Below, one piece after another: positions 39,763-48,705 of a stretch of DNA of 50,780 nucleotides (its first letter is position 1; each line of letters opens with the position of its first letter). The DNA comes from an uncultured Clostridia bacterium (GTDB taxonomy: Bacteria; Bacillota; Clostridia; Oscillospirales; Acutalibacteraceae). The stretch spans positions 1-50,780 of the forward strand of contig CAKZZL010000002.1 of the NCBI GenBank assembly GCA_937884995.1. The letters are read 5' to 3'. The notes beneath the pieces were generated by a model. It searched no databases. It saw only the letters and a list, made by a program, of their open reading frames with translations, and was not told the origin of the DNA. The position numbers and the translations under genes are program-made.

Positions 39763-40704
39763 TTACTTAACTTTGAGCCTTTTTTGTATATCTGCCGTAT
39801 TTCTTTCCCAAAAGACTCCCTCTGTATAACCCTGTATGCTTTTATCTTCATTTGCCATTTGAAGTCTGATTTCAGTCCATGCGCAATATTGAGGATTTTC
39901 TTCTATTCCGCAATAATGTCTTCCGAGTTTTTTTGCAGTGACAGAGCTTGAACCGGAGCCTAAAAACGGATCAAAAACAAAATCACCCACATTTGAACTT
40001 GCCAAGATCAGCTTTGCAAGCAGTTTTTCCGGTTTTTGTGTGGGATGTGCAGTATTTTCAGGCATAGACCAGTAAGGAATGGATATATCATCCCAGAAAT
40101 TTGAAGGGTATGTATTTCTGAAATTTCCTGCATCAGTTTGCTCCCAGTCTTTTGGCTTTCCGTTTTCTTTATACGGAGCTATAACTTTCCTGCGGATTTT
40201 CACATCTTCCACATTGAAAGTATAATTATTGTTTTTACTGCAAAACCATATATCTTCCATTGCGTTTTTCCAATTATGCATGGCTCCTCTGCCTTTTTCT
40301 CTCTGCCATGTAATACGGTTCTGAATCTTGAAATACTTTTTGAGGACAGAATATAAGGCAGATGAGGACTGCCAGTCACAGCAGACATATATGGATGCAT
40401 TCTCTTTCATAAGAGGCAGGACTGCTTTTACCCACTTTTCCGTATATACAGCATATGTGTCATCATCAGTTTTTTTGAACTTGTTCCCGTGAAATTCCTT
40501 ATCCAGGTTATATGGCGGGTCTGCAATGACAAGATCTGCAAATCCTCTCGGAAGTTTTTCCATCAAAGAAAAACTGTCTCCCATTACGGTCTTGTCGGTT
40601 ATGGAATCCAGGGAAAGATCCGAGTCCGCATTAAGGCAGTTAGCAAGGTAAACTTTGCCCTCTTCTGCTGATATATCAATTGTCTTATTTTTATCGGATT
40701 TCAT
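39763..40704 (-). CDS. Solitary DNA adenine methyltransferase
   Basis: A 313-residue enzyme. DLVIADPPYNLDKEF (motif IV, DPPY near residue 62) precedes the SAM-binding FVFDPFLGSGSSSVTAKKLG (motif I) near residue 255, the order of beta-class N6-adenine (or N4-cytosine) methyltransferases. The target-recognition part lies between them. The start is the ATG at 40704 with AGGTGA upstream. No restriction endonuclease gene is next to it, so it is an orphan enzyme that may mark DNA for regulation or evade restriction. The recognition site cannot be read from the sequence. Confidence 0.93.
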   Translation of the reverse strand: MKSDKNKTIDISAEEGKVYLANCLNADSDLSLDSITDKTVMGDSFSLMEKLPRGFADLVIADPPYNLDKEFHGNKFKKTDDDTYAVYTEKWVKAVLPLMKENASIYVCCDWQSSSALYSVLKKYFKIQNRITWQREKGRGAMHNWKNAMEDIWFCSKNNNYTFNVEDVKIRRKVIAPYKENGKPKDWEQTDAGNFRNTYPSNFWDDISIPYWSMPENTAHPTQKPEKLLAKLILASSNVGDFVFDPFLGSGSSSVTAKKLGRHYCGIEENPQYCAWTEIRLQMANEDKSIQGYTEGVFWERNTADIQKRLKVK

Positions 40705-40815
40705 ATTCTTCACCTGTTATTTATTCTTTCGGTTTCGGATAGATTTCAACTAAAAATATTATATCATATTCTGAAGGCCGGTCCAAGTTATTCAAGACAG
40801 AAATCAGCATTATTG

Positions 40816-40845
40816 AAAAATATAGGAGGATTTTTTCATCCTCCT
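40816..40845 (-). terminator. Terminator of the aminotransferase gene
   Basis: AGGAGGA and TCCTCCT form a perfect stem; the minus strand continues ATATTTTTC. It lies 6 bases past the ilvE stop codon. Confidence 0.85.
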
Positions 40846-40851
40846 ACTGCT

Positions 40852-41889
40852 TTATTCTATAACCTCAATCCATCCTTCAGGAGCTTCGATTTCGCCTTCC
40901 TGAATTCCGAGCAAAGTCTTGCGAAGTTTTGTCATCCACGGTCCCATCTCATCCATACCTGATGCGATTTCGATGTCGTAGCCGTGGTCGTTTATCTTAC
41001 CTACAGGTGAGATAACTGCTGCTGTACCACAAAGACCAACTTCCTTGAAGTTGCCTTCTCTCAGTTCGCTGAGATAAACTTCTCTTTGAACGACTTTCAT
41101 GCCGAGATAATGTTCTGCAACATATACAAGACTCTTTCTTGTGATTGAGGGAAGAATGGAATCTGACTTCGGTACTACAAGCGTATCGTCCTGATCCACA
41201 AGGAGTATATTAGCTCCGCCTGTTTCCTCAATCTTTGTTCTTGTTGCAGGATCAAGGTAAATATTTTCAGAGAATCCGTTTTTATGAGCATCAACTATTG
41301 CATGAAGACTCATTGCATAGTTAAGTCCTGCTTTGATATGTCCTGTGCCTCTTGGTGCCGCTCTGTCAAAATCACTTATGCGTACATAAATCGGTTTTGC
41401 ACCGCCCTTAAAATACGGGCCGACAGGAGTAGCAAATGCTCTGTATTGATAATCATCTGCCGGAGAAACCCCTATAACCGGGCTTATACCGAATATATAC
41501 GGACGGATATATAGGCTGGCGCCTGTTCCGTATGGAGGTACCCATGTCTCATTTCCTTTGACAACCTGACGAATAGAATCAATAAACTGCTCAACAGGAA
41601 GCGGAGGTATTTCAAGTCTTTCTGCAGATGAATAAAGTCTCTTTCCGTTTTCATCCGGACGGAAAGTTACAATATGTCCGTCTACGGTAGTATATGCTTT
41701 AAGTCCCTCAAAAACTGATTGTGAATATTGAAGAACGCCTGCATCTTCACTCATAACGATTTTATCGTCATCAATAAGTTTTCCTTCATCCCACTTGCCT
41801 GTTTCTGCTGTATAGTTTGCAACATAACGTTTATCTGTGGGTATATAGCTGAAGCTGAGTGAGCCCCAGTCGATATTTTTCTTTTCCAT
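40852..41889 (-). CDS. ilvE: Branched-chain amino acid aminotransferase
   Basis: A 345-residue fold-IV PLP enzyme that carries out the last step of leucine, isoleucine and valine synthesis. VLQYSQSVFEGLKAYTTVDG, FRPDENGKRLYSSAERL and IRPYIFGISPVIGVSPADDYQ are family stretches. The lysine that holds PLP lies in GTGHIKAGLNYAMSLHA, and YLDPATRTKIEETGGANIL follows. The ATG at 41889 fits the AAAGG site better than the ATG at 41898. It stands alone with its own terminator; no T-box is visible in its leader. Confidence 0.95.
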   Translation of the reverse strand: MEKKNIDWGSLSFSYIPTDKRYVANYTAETGKWDEGKLIDDDKIVMSEDAGVLQYSQSVFEGLKAYTTVDGHIVTFRPDENGKRLYSSAERLEIPPLPVEQFIDSIRQVVKGNETWVPPYGTGASLYIRPYIFGISPVIGVSPADDYQYRAFATPVGPYFKGGAKPIYVRISDFDRAAPRGTGHIKAGLNYAMSLHAIVDAHKNGFSENIYLDPATRTKIEETGGANILLVDQDDTLVVPKSDSILPSITRKSLVYVAEHYLGMKVVQREVYLSELREGNFKEVGLCGTAAVISPVGKINDHGYDIEIASGMDEMGPWMTKLRKTLLGIQEGEIEAPEGWIEVIE

Positions 41890-41977
41890 ATATATCATAA
41901 CCTTTCGAAATAATATATTTTATTATATACTCAACAATAATGCATTTCAAGAAAACTGATATGTTTTTTTGCACAAA

Positions 41978-42319
41978 TTATTGTTTTTTTCTTTCTCTCA
42001 TTTTGATAGTGGAACCTATTGCATATATGAGGATAGCGAGCAAAAGCAAGAATTCTATAATCAAGAATAACTTCATATAGCCCGACAAAATATATATTCC
42101 TACGCAGGAAAACACAAGTGACAAAAGCAAAAATGTAATTCCTGACTGGATATATAAAGGCTTTTTATCCATAGATTCTTTTTCTTTTTTTGATGCATAA
42201 AGATATGCATTGTTAATAAGAATCCCTTTCCCGGAAAACTGAAATATGGATATAAGGAGATGAAAAATGGACAACGCAAATGCAATTATAGTTATAATGA
42301 TTTCACTTTTTCCCATCAT
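41978..42319 (-). CDS. DUF3784-like membrane protein
   Basis: A 113-residue protein with three membrane helices (about 7-24, 57-78 and 82-104). The loop GKGILINNAYLYASKKEKESMDKKPLY resembles the GYNTMSKEEKxxYDKK loop of DUF3784 proteins of Firmicutes. The function is unknown. Its start overlaps the stop codon of the upstream diguanylate cyclase (ATGA), so it is translated with it and may be a partner. Confidence 0.7.
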   Translation of the reverse strand: MMGKSEIIITIIAFALSIFHLLISIFQFSGKGILINNAYLYASKKEKESMDKKPLYIQSGITFLLLSLVFSCVGIYILSGYMKLFLIIEFLLLLAILIYAIGSTIKMRERKKQ

Positions 42320-43458
42320 TTGATACTTCTTCTCTCATGTATTTCGTAATATCTTTGCTTATCTCTGTACATTGCCTTATCTGCTTTGGCTATAGCATCA
42401 TCCAAAGACTCATTCTTCGTATTAGCCATGTAATATCCCACAGCCAGAGCAAGTTCATATGAAGCGCCTGCATTCTTGTTATATTCGTCAGCTTTATTGC
42501 AGATTATCTCTTTCATTGTTCTAGCAATTTCTTCATCAGTTGTGTTAATAAGAAGGATGAATTCATCGCCTGCATAACGTATAACTGTTCCTCTGTTACC
42601 CACTGCAGCTCTTAAAATATCAGCTACCTGCTTTAGGACTCTGTCTCCGACAGCATGTCCGAAATTATCATTTATGTGCTTGAAGTTATTGATATCAACA
42701 AACATTATATAGAATTTATTCTTACGAAGTGTCTTGTCTCCCATTCTGTCCAGATAATATCTGTTTTTAATTCCTAGCATTTTATCCGTATATATATTTT
42801 CACTCTGGATAATGAAGGCAAGAAGTGTAATACCTAAGGCAATACTCGGATACATCGTGGATATGCCGTAGTTATGATATTGAATAAAGGTACCAAGGCC
42901 AACCGGTATTGCGAGCTGGACTGCAGGGAACCACTTAAATTGGCCGCCCCTGATACGTGCGATAAAGAATATGATACTGGCGGCTATAATATATGCAAAT
43001 ACCAGCACTACATATGCTGTATAAAGGCTTCCTCTGAAATAGTAACCATTTTCATCGATGCCAAATAAAATGGGCTTAAAGAAATTGATTATCGTAAGTA
43101 TTATCGAGAAAATCTCAATACCGTTTACTATCTTAAAAAGGAATTTGTAATCCCTGTTATATATGTGTCTGCAGACAAGTAAAAACCATATGGCACCCAT
43201 TGATATATTCAGGATGAAAAGGATGGAAACCGCAGCATAGTTGATTATACGGAAGAATAAGTATTCAGACCCGTCTAAATAAAATGAAACAGGTTCTAAT
43301 ATACATGCAAGAAGCACAGAGTTAACAAGGTAATGAATATATTTTGATTCACGTTCTCTGTATATCTGCCATGCTCTTTTTGAAAGCACACAGATAAGCA
43401 TTGAAATGCCGACCAGATTTGCAAGAATTATTTCCTGCATGTTATGTTCCGTTGCCAC
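42316..43458 (-). CDS. Membrane diguanylate cyclase (GGDEF)
   Basis: A 380-residue protein with about seven membrane helices in the first 225 residues and a C-terminal GGDEF domain. NKFYIMFVDINNFKHINDNFGH carries the Mg-binding Asp, and the active-site loop is RYAGDEFILLIN (AGDEF, an accepted active variant). The upstream inhibitory I-site RxxD is missing (GNRGTVIRY). It would make cyclic di-GMP in response to a signal sensed in the membrane. The start is a GTG with GGAGGGAAG. It is 31 bases from, and clearly paralogous to, the next gene. Confidence 0.92.
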   Translation of the reverse strand: MATEHNMQEIILANLVGISMLICVLSKRAWQIYRERESKYIHYLVNSVLLACILEPVSFYLDGSEYLFFRIINYAAVSILFILNISMGAIWFLLVCRHIYNRDYKFLFKIVNGIEIFSIILTIINFFKPILFGIDENGYYFRGSLYTAYVVLVFAYIIAASIIFFIARIRGGQFKWFPAVQLAIPVGLGTFIQYHNYGISTMYPSIALGITLLAFIIQSENIYTDKMLGIKNRYYLDRMGDKTLRKNKFYIMFVDINNFKHINDNFGHAVGDRVLKQVADILRAAVGNRGTVIRYAGDEFILLINTTDEEIARTMKEIICNKADEYNKNAGASYELALAVGYYMANTKNESLDDAIAKADKAMYRDKQRYYEIHERRSIK

Positions 43459-43489
43459 CGTCTTCCCTCCTTTTTATATTTTTTTATTA

Positions 43490-44626
43490 TCAGTCTTTCC
43501 TTCTGTCGTGCCGACTGTAAAATTCCTCTTTTTCCTTATACATGTTCTTGTCAGCTTCTTCCATCGCATCCATTATGGTGGATGTTTTCAGATTGAAGAT
43601 GGAATACCCTATGGATACGAAAAGCTTATACTCTCTTCCCTGCTCTTCATTGAATCTCTGAAGGCGTATATTTAATAAATTCTTATAGGTATGGGCATCT
43701 ACAAGATCATCGATGTTGATAACAACAATGAACTCATCTCCTGCATATCTTATGACAGTGTCTCTGTCGTCCATGGTTTTAACAAGTATGTCGGCAACAT
43801 CCTTCAATGCTCTGTCACCTTCGTTATGCCCATATTGGTCATTTATTTGCTTAAAGCCATTTATATCAATCATAAGAAGGCAAAAATCATATTGTTTACT
43901 GAGTGAAATTTGCAACTTTTCCAAAAAGAATCTGTTGTATACTCCTGTCAGTTTATCAATATAGATTGTATCCATCTGCATGGATATTGCCAATATCATT
44001 AGTGCTACTGCTGCGCCTGTCCATGCAATTGAAATACCGTATTGTAAGTTTTGTATTACAAGTCCTATAAAGACCGGCAATACGCTTTGCAAAATCGGCA
44101 ATGATTTGAAGCCTTCTTTTCTGTTCTTACTTGTCAAATAAAATACAAGCGAGACTACGACAAAGACTGCAGCGACTATCGCATATAAAGAATAATTAGG
44201 CTCCTTGTGATAGACATTCGTATCCTTGTCAATTTTGAAAAGGAATGGATGTACTGCATTGATGAATAAACCGATAAATCCACTGCCAGTGAAGAAAATC
44301 ACAATAGCTTTTGTCAATTTTCTGTTGCCTGATTTCAGATATGTGATTATGAAAAGATCCCAAATAGCAGCAACAATAATATTCGCCAGATAGAGCCATG
44401 AGTTATATATATAGTTCAGGACATAATAAAGTGTGCCTTCTTGACCGTCAACGTAAAATGATAATGGTTCAAAGATACATGAAACGAAAACAAAGAAGGA
44501 CATAAAGAGGAGATAACGGCTCTCATCTTTGTCCTTAAGTTTCCATATACTTTTAGCCATTATACCGAAAGTAAGTATGACACCTATTCCGTTACATATA
44601 AATATCTGAGCCAGATTATATTTCAT
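43490..44626 (-). CDS. Membrane diguanylate cyclase (GGDEF), paralogue
   Basis: A 378-residue protein with the same layout as its neighbour: about seven membrane helices and a GGDEF domain. Active-site residues are present (FCLLMIDINGFKQINDQYGH and RYAGDEFIVVIN), and the I-site is again not RxxD. Shared patterns such as the CIFEPLSFYVDGQEG and QYGISIAWTGAAVALMILA segments show origin by tandem duplication. It is the first gene of the three-gene leftward operon; GGAGGTGAGG precedes the ATG. Two copies suggest response to two related signals. Confidence 0.92.
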   Translation of the reverse strand: MKYNLAQIFICNGIGVILTFGIMAKSIWKLKDKDESRYLLFMSFFVFVSCIFEPLSFYVDGQEGTLYYVLNYIYNSWLYLANIIVAAIWDLFIITYLKSGNRKLTKAIVIFFTGSGFIGLFINAVHPFLFKIDKDTNVYHKEPNYSLYAIVAAVFVVVSLVFYLTSKNRKEGFKSLPILQSVLPVFIGLVIQNLQYGISIAWTGAAVALMILAISMQMDTIYIDKLTGVYNRFFLEKLQISLSKQYDFCLLMIDINGFKQINDQYGHNEGDRALKDVADILVKTMDDRDTVIRYAGDEFIVVINIDDLVDAHTYKNLLNIRLQRFNEEQGREYKLFVSIGYSIFNLKTSTIMDAMEEADKNMYKEKEEFYSRHDRRKD

Positions 44627-44746
44627 TATGTCCTCACCTCCGTTTTAATAAAGATTTAATCCCTTATTAATTATATAAAATTAAAAAAGCAGTTTCAAGT
44701 TTTTTATATAAAAAATATATAATACTTTATCATTTGTGATAAGTAT

Positions 44747-44782
44747 AAAAAAAGGAAAGACAACTTCACATGCTGTCTCTCC
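44747..44782 (-). terminator. Rho-independent terminator of enolase
   Basis: On the minus strand GGAGAGACA and TGTCTTTCC pair with one G-T wobble around a loop, followed by seven T residues. It lies 20 bases past the enolase stop codon. Confidence 0.9.
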
Positions 44783-44801
44783 CTATATATATCATTTTCA
44801 G

Positions 44802-46103
44802 TTATTTCTTAACATTAAATGCGCTCATCTGAGGATAGTCAGCAGCAGCGCCGAGTTCTTCTTCGATTCTGAGAAGCTGGTTGTATTTAGCAACACGCTC
44901 TGATCTTGAAGGAGCACCTGTCTTGATCTGGCAAGTATTAAGTGCAACTGCAAGGTCTGCTATTGTTGTATCAGCCGTCTCGCCTGAACGGTGAGAAGAA
45001 ATAGCTGTATAGCCTGCTTTATGAGCCATTTTGATAGCTTCAAGTGTTTCGGAAACAGAACCTATTTGGTTAAGCTTAATAAGGATTGAGTTAGCTGCTC
45101 CGTTTGCAATACCTTTTGCAAGTCTTTCTGTATTTGTAACGAAGAGGTCGTCACCCACAAGCTGAACCTTATTACCGATTCTGGCTGTCATCTTAGCCCA
45201 GCCTTCCCAGTCTTCTTCATCAAGTCCGTCTTCGATGGAGATGATAGGATACTTGTCTACGAGGCTCTCCCAGTGGTCTATAAGTTCATCAGTTGTAAAG
45301 TCTTTGCCAGATTTCGGCTGATGATAGAATCCCTTGCCTTTTTCGCTCTTCCACTCTGATGATGCAGCGTCCATTGCGATCATGAAATCTTTGCCCGGCT
45401 CATAGCCTGCATTCTTGATAGCTTCAAGGATTGTTTCAATTGTTTCTTCATCTGAAGAAAGGTTAGGAGCAAATCCGCCTTCGTCACCGACTGAAGTAGC
45501 AAGTCCTCTTGACTTTAAGAGTTTAGCAAGAGCATGGAATACTTCTGCACACCATCTGAGGCATTCTTTGAATGAAGGAGCACCTACAGGCATGATCATG
45601 AATTCCTGTGTGTCAACTGTATTGGTGGCATGAGCGCCGCCGTTAAGGATGTTCATCATTGGAACAGGAAGTTTTGTTCCCTGAGCGCCGCCTAAGAATC
45701 TGTAAAGCGGTATATCAAGTGAGATGGAAGCTGCTCTTGCAGCTGCGATTGAAACAGCAAGGATAGCGTTTGCACCGAGGTTCGACTTATCTTTTGTTCC
45801 GTCAGCCTTAATCATTGCTGCATCGATTGCATATGTATCGCTTGCATCCATGCCTGTCAATACATCATTAAGTGTCGTATTGATATTATTAACTGCCTTT
45901 TGTACACCTTTGCCGAGGTATCTGTCTTTGTCACCGTCTCTGAGTTCAAGTGCTTCAAACTCACCTGTTGATGCGCCTGAAGGTGCTGTACCTCTGCCGA
46001 TAGTACCGTCAGCAAGATAAACTTCTGCTTCTACTGTAGGATTTCCTCTTGAATCAAGGATTTCACGACCTACAACTTTTTCAATTTCAAGATATTCTTT
46101 CAT
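44802..46103 (-). CDS. eno: Enolase
   Basis: A 433-residue glycolytic enzyme that interconverts 2-phosphoglycerate and phosphoenolpyruvate. EIEKVVGREILDSRGNPTVE at the N-terminus, GAPSFKECLRWCAEVFH, SIEDGLDEEDWEGW and QLVGDDLFVTN (metal ligands), LIKLNQIGSVSETLEAI and SHRSGETADTTIADLAVA are all standard. The length is normal and the frame complete. It has its own promoter and terminator and is probably expressed strongly. Confidence 0.98.
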   Translation of the reverse strand: MKEYLEIEKVVGREILDSRGNPTVEAEVYLADGTIGRGTAPSGASTGEFEALELRDGDKDRYLGKGVQKAVNNINTTLNDVLTGMDASDTYAIDAAMIKADGTKDKSNLGANAILAVSIAAARAASISLDIPLYRFLGGAQGTKLPVPMMNILNGGAHATNTVDTQEFMIMPVGAPSFKECLRWCAEVFHALAKLLKSRGLATSVGDEGGFAPNLSSDEETIETILEAIKNAGYEPGKDFMIAMDAASSEWKSEKGKGFYHQPKSGKDFTTDELIDHWESLVDKYPIISIEDGLDEEDWEGWAKMTARIGNKVQLVGDDLFVTNTERLAKGIANGAANSILIKLNQIGSVSETLEAIKMAHKAGYTAISSHRSGETADTTIADLAVALNTCQIKTGAPSRSERVAKYNQLLRIEEELGAAADYPQMSAFNVKK

Positions 46104-46151
46104 GAATATTGCTCCTTTTTTTGAATTTTTTTGCGTTTTTTGACCTTTTTT

Positions 46152-46180
46152 ATTATATATTTTTTTAGTCCGGCAGTCAA
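46152..46180 (-). promoter_or_regulatory. Promoter of enolase
   Basis: On the minus strand TTGACT (46175-46180), 17 bases, TATAAT (46152-46157), about 45 bases before the start codon. Confidence 0.8.
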
Positions 46181-46201
46181 GACTGACGGACTATCTTTTG
46201 A

Positions 46202-47944
46202 CTATATTCTTGCCTGAACTTTTGAGCCTATCTCAGAGTAAAGATTCTTGACAAGATTTTCGACTTCGGATATGATATCTTCCTTTTTAACATTAGTTTT
46301 TACGCTCTTGTCTCTGGTGGAAAGTTCGATTTCTCCGTTTGCGAGTGCTTTGGGACCTACAACAACTCTTACAGGTATACCGAGAAGGTCTGCATCTGCA
46401 AACATAAAGCCTGCGCTAACCTGTCTGTCATCATATATGACCTCATATCCGAGATTCTGAAGCTCAGTATATATTCTGTCTGCTTCTGCCTTGGATTCAG
46501 GGTTGTCTGCCCTCATGCAGCAAAGATGAATCTGCCACGGTGCTATGCTTATAGGCCAGATAGGACCTTTTTCATCATGTCTTGCTTCCATTATGCATGC
46601 AGCCATTCTTCCTACGCCTATTCCGTAGCAGCCCATAATAGGTGTTTTGATTTCTCCGTTTTCATCTGTATATGTCATTCCCATGCTCTGAGTATATTTT
46701 GTACCGAGCTGGAAGATATTGCCGGCTTCTATTCCCCTGCTTATGCGTATTGCCTTTTTGCCGCATGAAGGACAAATGCCGCCGTCTTGTATCTTGCTGA
46801 CATCTACATATTCCACATCGCCCATATCTCTTTTAATATTAAGGCCTGTATAATGATAATCTTTCTCATTGGCGCCTGCGCAAAGAGACTCTATTCCCAT
46901 AAGAGATTTATCATATATGATTTTGCATTTTGCATTCTGCATATACGGACCGCAGAAGCCTGCAACTATGCCTGACTCCTCAGTTATTACGGCCGGATGG
47001 ACTTTTTCTTTAAGGAGATTTGTAAGTTTGGTCTCGTTAACTTCATAATCGCCGCGAAGGAATACTATAACATACTCATCTGTTGCATTGATTTGATAGA
47101 TTACTGCCTTACATGACTCAGTTACGGGGGTTCCGAGGAATGAGCATACATCCTCTATTGTCTTGCAATCAGGTGTATATACCTTTTCAAGTTCTTTCAT
47201 GCCGGAGCAGCCGCTGTTGTCAACAGTGGTATCTGCAGCTTCCATATTTGCACTGTATCCGCATGAGTCACAAAGCACTATTGAGTCCTCGCCTGCATCG
47301 GCAAGAAGCATATATTCATGTGATACATTTCCGCCTATCATACCGGAATCCGACTTAACCGAAATGACATCAGGTATTCCGGCTCTCTGGAATATTCTGA
47401 AATATGCATTTGCCATTTTGTCATAATATTTCTCGAGATCTTCCTGGGATGTGTGGAAAGAATATGCATCCTTCATTGTAAATTCACGCACACGTATAAG
47501 ACCGGCTCTGGGTCTTGCTTCATCTCTGTATTTTGTCTGTATTTGATAAATGCAAAACGGGTAATTTGCATATGTCTGTCCGTATTCTCTTGCAAGATGC
47601 ACTGCAGCTTCTTCATGAGTCATACCGAGTACCATATTGGTGTCGTTTCTGTCTTTGAATCTGAGAAGTTCCTCACCTACACTCTGGTATCTTCCCGACT
47701 CTTCCCAAAGTGCTCCCGGCAATACAACAGGGAAAAGAACTTCCTGTGCATCGCATGCATTCATTTCTTCTCTTATGATAGTTTCAATTTTGTCACATGT
47801 TCTCTTCATCGGAGTATACAGTGAGAAAATACCGCTTGACACCTGCTTTATATAGCCGCCCCTCAAAGAGAAAGCATGGCTGTCTATTACACAATCTGCA
47901 GGTCTTTCCTTAAATCTCATACCCACCAATTTACTGAGTTTCAT
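46202..47944 (-). CDS. proS: Prolyl-tRNA synthetase
   Basis: A 580-residue class II enzyme that charges tRNA-Pro. MKLSKLVGMRFKERPADCVI starts the bacterial-type protein; the class II motif 1 region GGYIKQVSSGIFSLYTPMK, motif 2 YRDEARPRAGLIRVREFTMKD and motif 3 GCYGIGVGRMAACIME are intact. An insertion of about 180 residues (editing domain, with CKAVIYQINATDEYVIVFLRG) lies between motifs 2 and 3. The ATG at 47944 has AAGGAGC upstream; the frame extends 16 codons further without a ribosome site and into the leader. Expression is controlled by the T-box at 47980-48235. Confidence 0.97.
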   Translation of the reverse strand: MKLSKLVGMRFKERPADCVIDSHAFSLRGGYIKQVSSGIFSLYTPMKRTCDKIETIIREEMNACDAQEVLFPVVLPGALWEESGRYQSVGEELLRFKDRNDTNMVLGMTHEEAAVHLAREYGQTYANYPFCIYQIQTKYRDEARPRAGLIRVREFTMKDAYSFHTSQEDLEKYYDKMANAYFRIFQRAGIPDVISVKSDSGMIGGNVSHEYMLLADAGEDSIVLCDSCGYSANMEAADTTVDNSGCSGMKELEKVYTPDCKTIEDVCSFLGTPVTESCKAVIYQINATDEYVIVFLRGDYEVNETKLTNLLKEKVHPAVITEESGIVAGFCGPYMQNAKCKIIYDKSLMGIESLCAGANEKDYHYTGLNIKRDMGDVEYVDVSKIQDGGICPSCGKKAIRISRGIEAGNIFQLGTKYTQSMGMTYTDENGEIKTPIMGCYGIGVGRMAACIMEARHDEKGPIWPISIAPWQIHLCCMRADNPESKAEADRIYTELQNLGYEVIYDDRQVSAGFMFADADLLGIPVRVVVGPKALANGEIELSTRDKSVKTNVKKEDIISEVENLVKNLYSEIGSKVQARI

Positions 47945-47979
47945 TTTCTTTGCTCCTTTTCGTGGTATATATATGGCAT

Positions 47980-48235
47980 AAAAAAATCCCAAATATACCT
48001 TTTAGTATACTTAGGACGATTAAAAACCGCGTTACCACCTAAATTCAGACTTTAGTCTGCTCTCAGCGTGAGAAAATCCCACTTGTCCTTTAACGGGGAC
48101 AAATCGTTAAGTTTTCCCTATTCAGGTTATATCTTAAAGCTCCCGGACCGGTTCGATAAATGAAAATAAAGTCTTGCAGCAAACGACTTCTCTCTGTAAA
48201 GTTCAAACTATCTACTGTTTCCATTCAACGCCTTA
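47980..48235 (-). ncRNA. T-box riboswitch leader of proS
   Basis: On the minus strand a leader of about 250 bases contains the T-box core GGTGGTAACGCGG (48027-48039), which pairs with the uncharged tRNA acceptor end, and an early GTAGATAGTTTGAAC...AGAGAGAAG section typical of stem I. The terminator is a 12-bp hairpin (47987-47998 with 48005-48016, two wobble pairs) followed by TTTTTTT. Uncharged tRNA-Pro should favour the antiterminator. The specifier codon is expected to be a proline codon; CCG occurs in the segment GAACCGGTCCGGGAG, but I cannot fix the position. Confidence 0.93.
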
Positions 48236-48278
48236 TTGATTTTATCACTTAAGCTTTGTCTTGTCAATAAAATTCATG

Positions 48279-48305
48279 CCTTGTGCAAAGATTTACACAA
48301 GGCAT
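48279..48305 (-). terminator. Terminator of the rubrerythrin-desulfoferrodoxin operon
   Basis: TGCCTTGTG and CACAAGGCA form a perfect 9-bp stem; the minus strand continues with ATGAATTTTATTG. It lies 8 bases past the desulfoferrodoxin stop codon. Confidence 0.8.
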
Positions 48306-48312
48306 TTTCAAG

Positions 48313-48690
48313 TTATATTTCTTTCTTCCAAAGTCCGTGAAGATTGCAATATTCATATGCAGCTATTGCCTTTTCTCCGTCTGCGAGTTTAAACTCTGCA
48401 CACGGAGCATCTCCGGGCTTTAAGTCTTTCTTTTGGTATCCCCGATTTGTTTCCAGAATAATGAACTGGATATAATGATTATCAAGCATGGGATGGTCTA
48501 CTTCGCCTACCTTAACCTGGACGATATCACCTGCAACTACAACTACAGGAACGTGCTTTTCTTTTGCGCCGTCAGTTGTATTTACTTTGACTTCTGTCAT
48601 TTCTTCACCGCAGCATTTAGGTGTGCATGCAGTTTTTTCAGTTAAGAATGTTACAAAGTTTCCGCATCCTTTACATCTGTAAAAGAACAT
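48313..48690 (-). CDS. Desulfoferrodoxin (superoxide reductase)
   Basis: A 125-residue iron protein that reduces superoxide to peroxide without making oxygen. The N-terminal domain binds a rubredoxin-like Fe centre (FYRCKGCG with PKCCGEEM), and the catalytic domain has EKHVPVV, HPMLDNHYIQFI and CNLHGLW, supplying the four His and one Cys ligands. It is 15 bases after the rubrerythrin gene and shares its transcript, so the pair detoxifies superoxide and then peroxide in this anaerobe. Confidence 0.96.
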   Translation of the reverse strand: MFFYRCKGCGNFVTFLTEKTACTPKCCGEEMTEVKVNTTDGAKEKHVPVVVVAGDIVQVKVGEVDHPMLDNHYIQFIILETNRGYQKKDLKPGDAPCAEFKLADGEKAIAAYEYCNLHGLWKKEI

Positions 48691-48705
48691 TAGAGTTACC
48701 TCCGA

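Noticed and set aside
40705..41977. A T-box or other riboswitch in front of ilvE
   Set aside because: The leader is short and AT-rich, with no T-box core or stable alternative hairpins.
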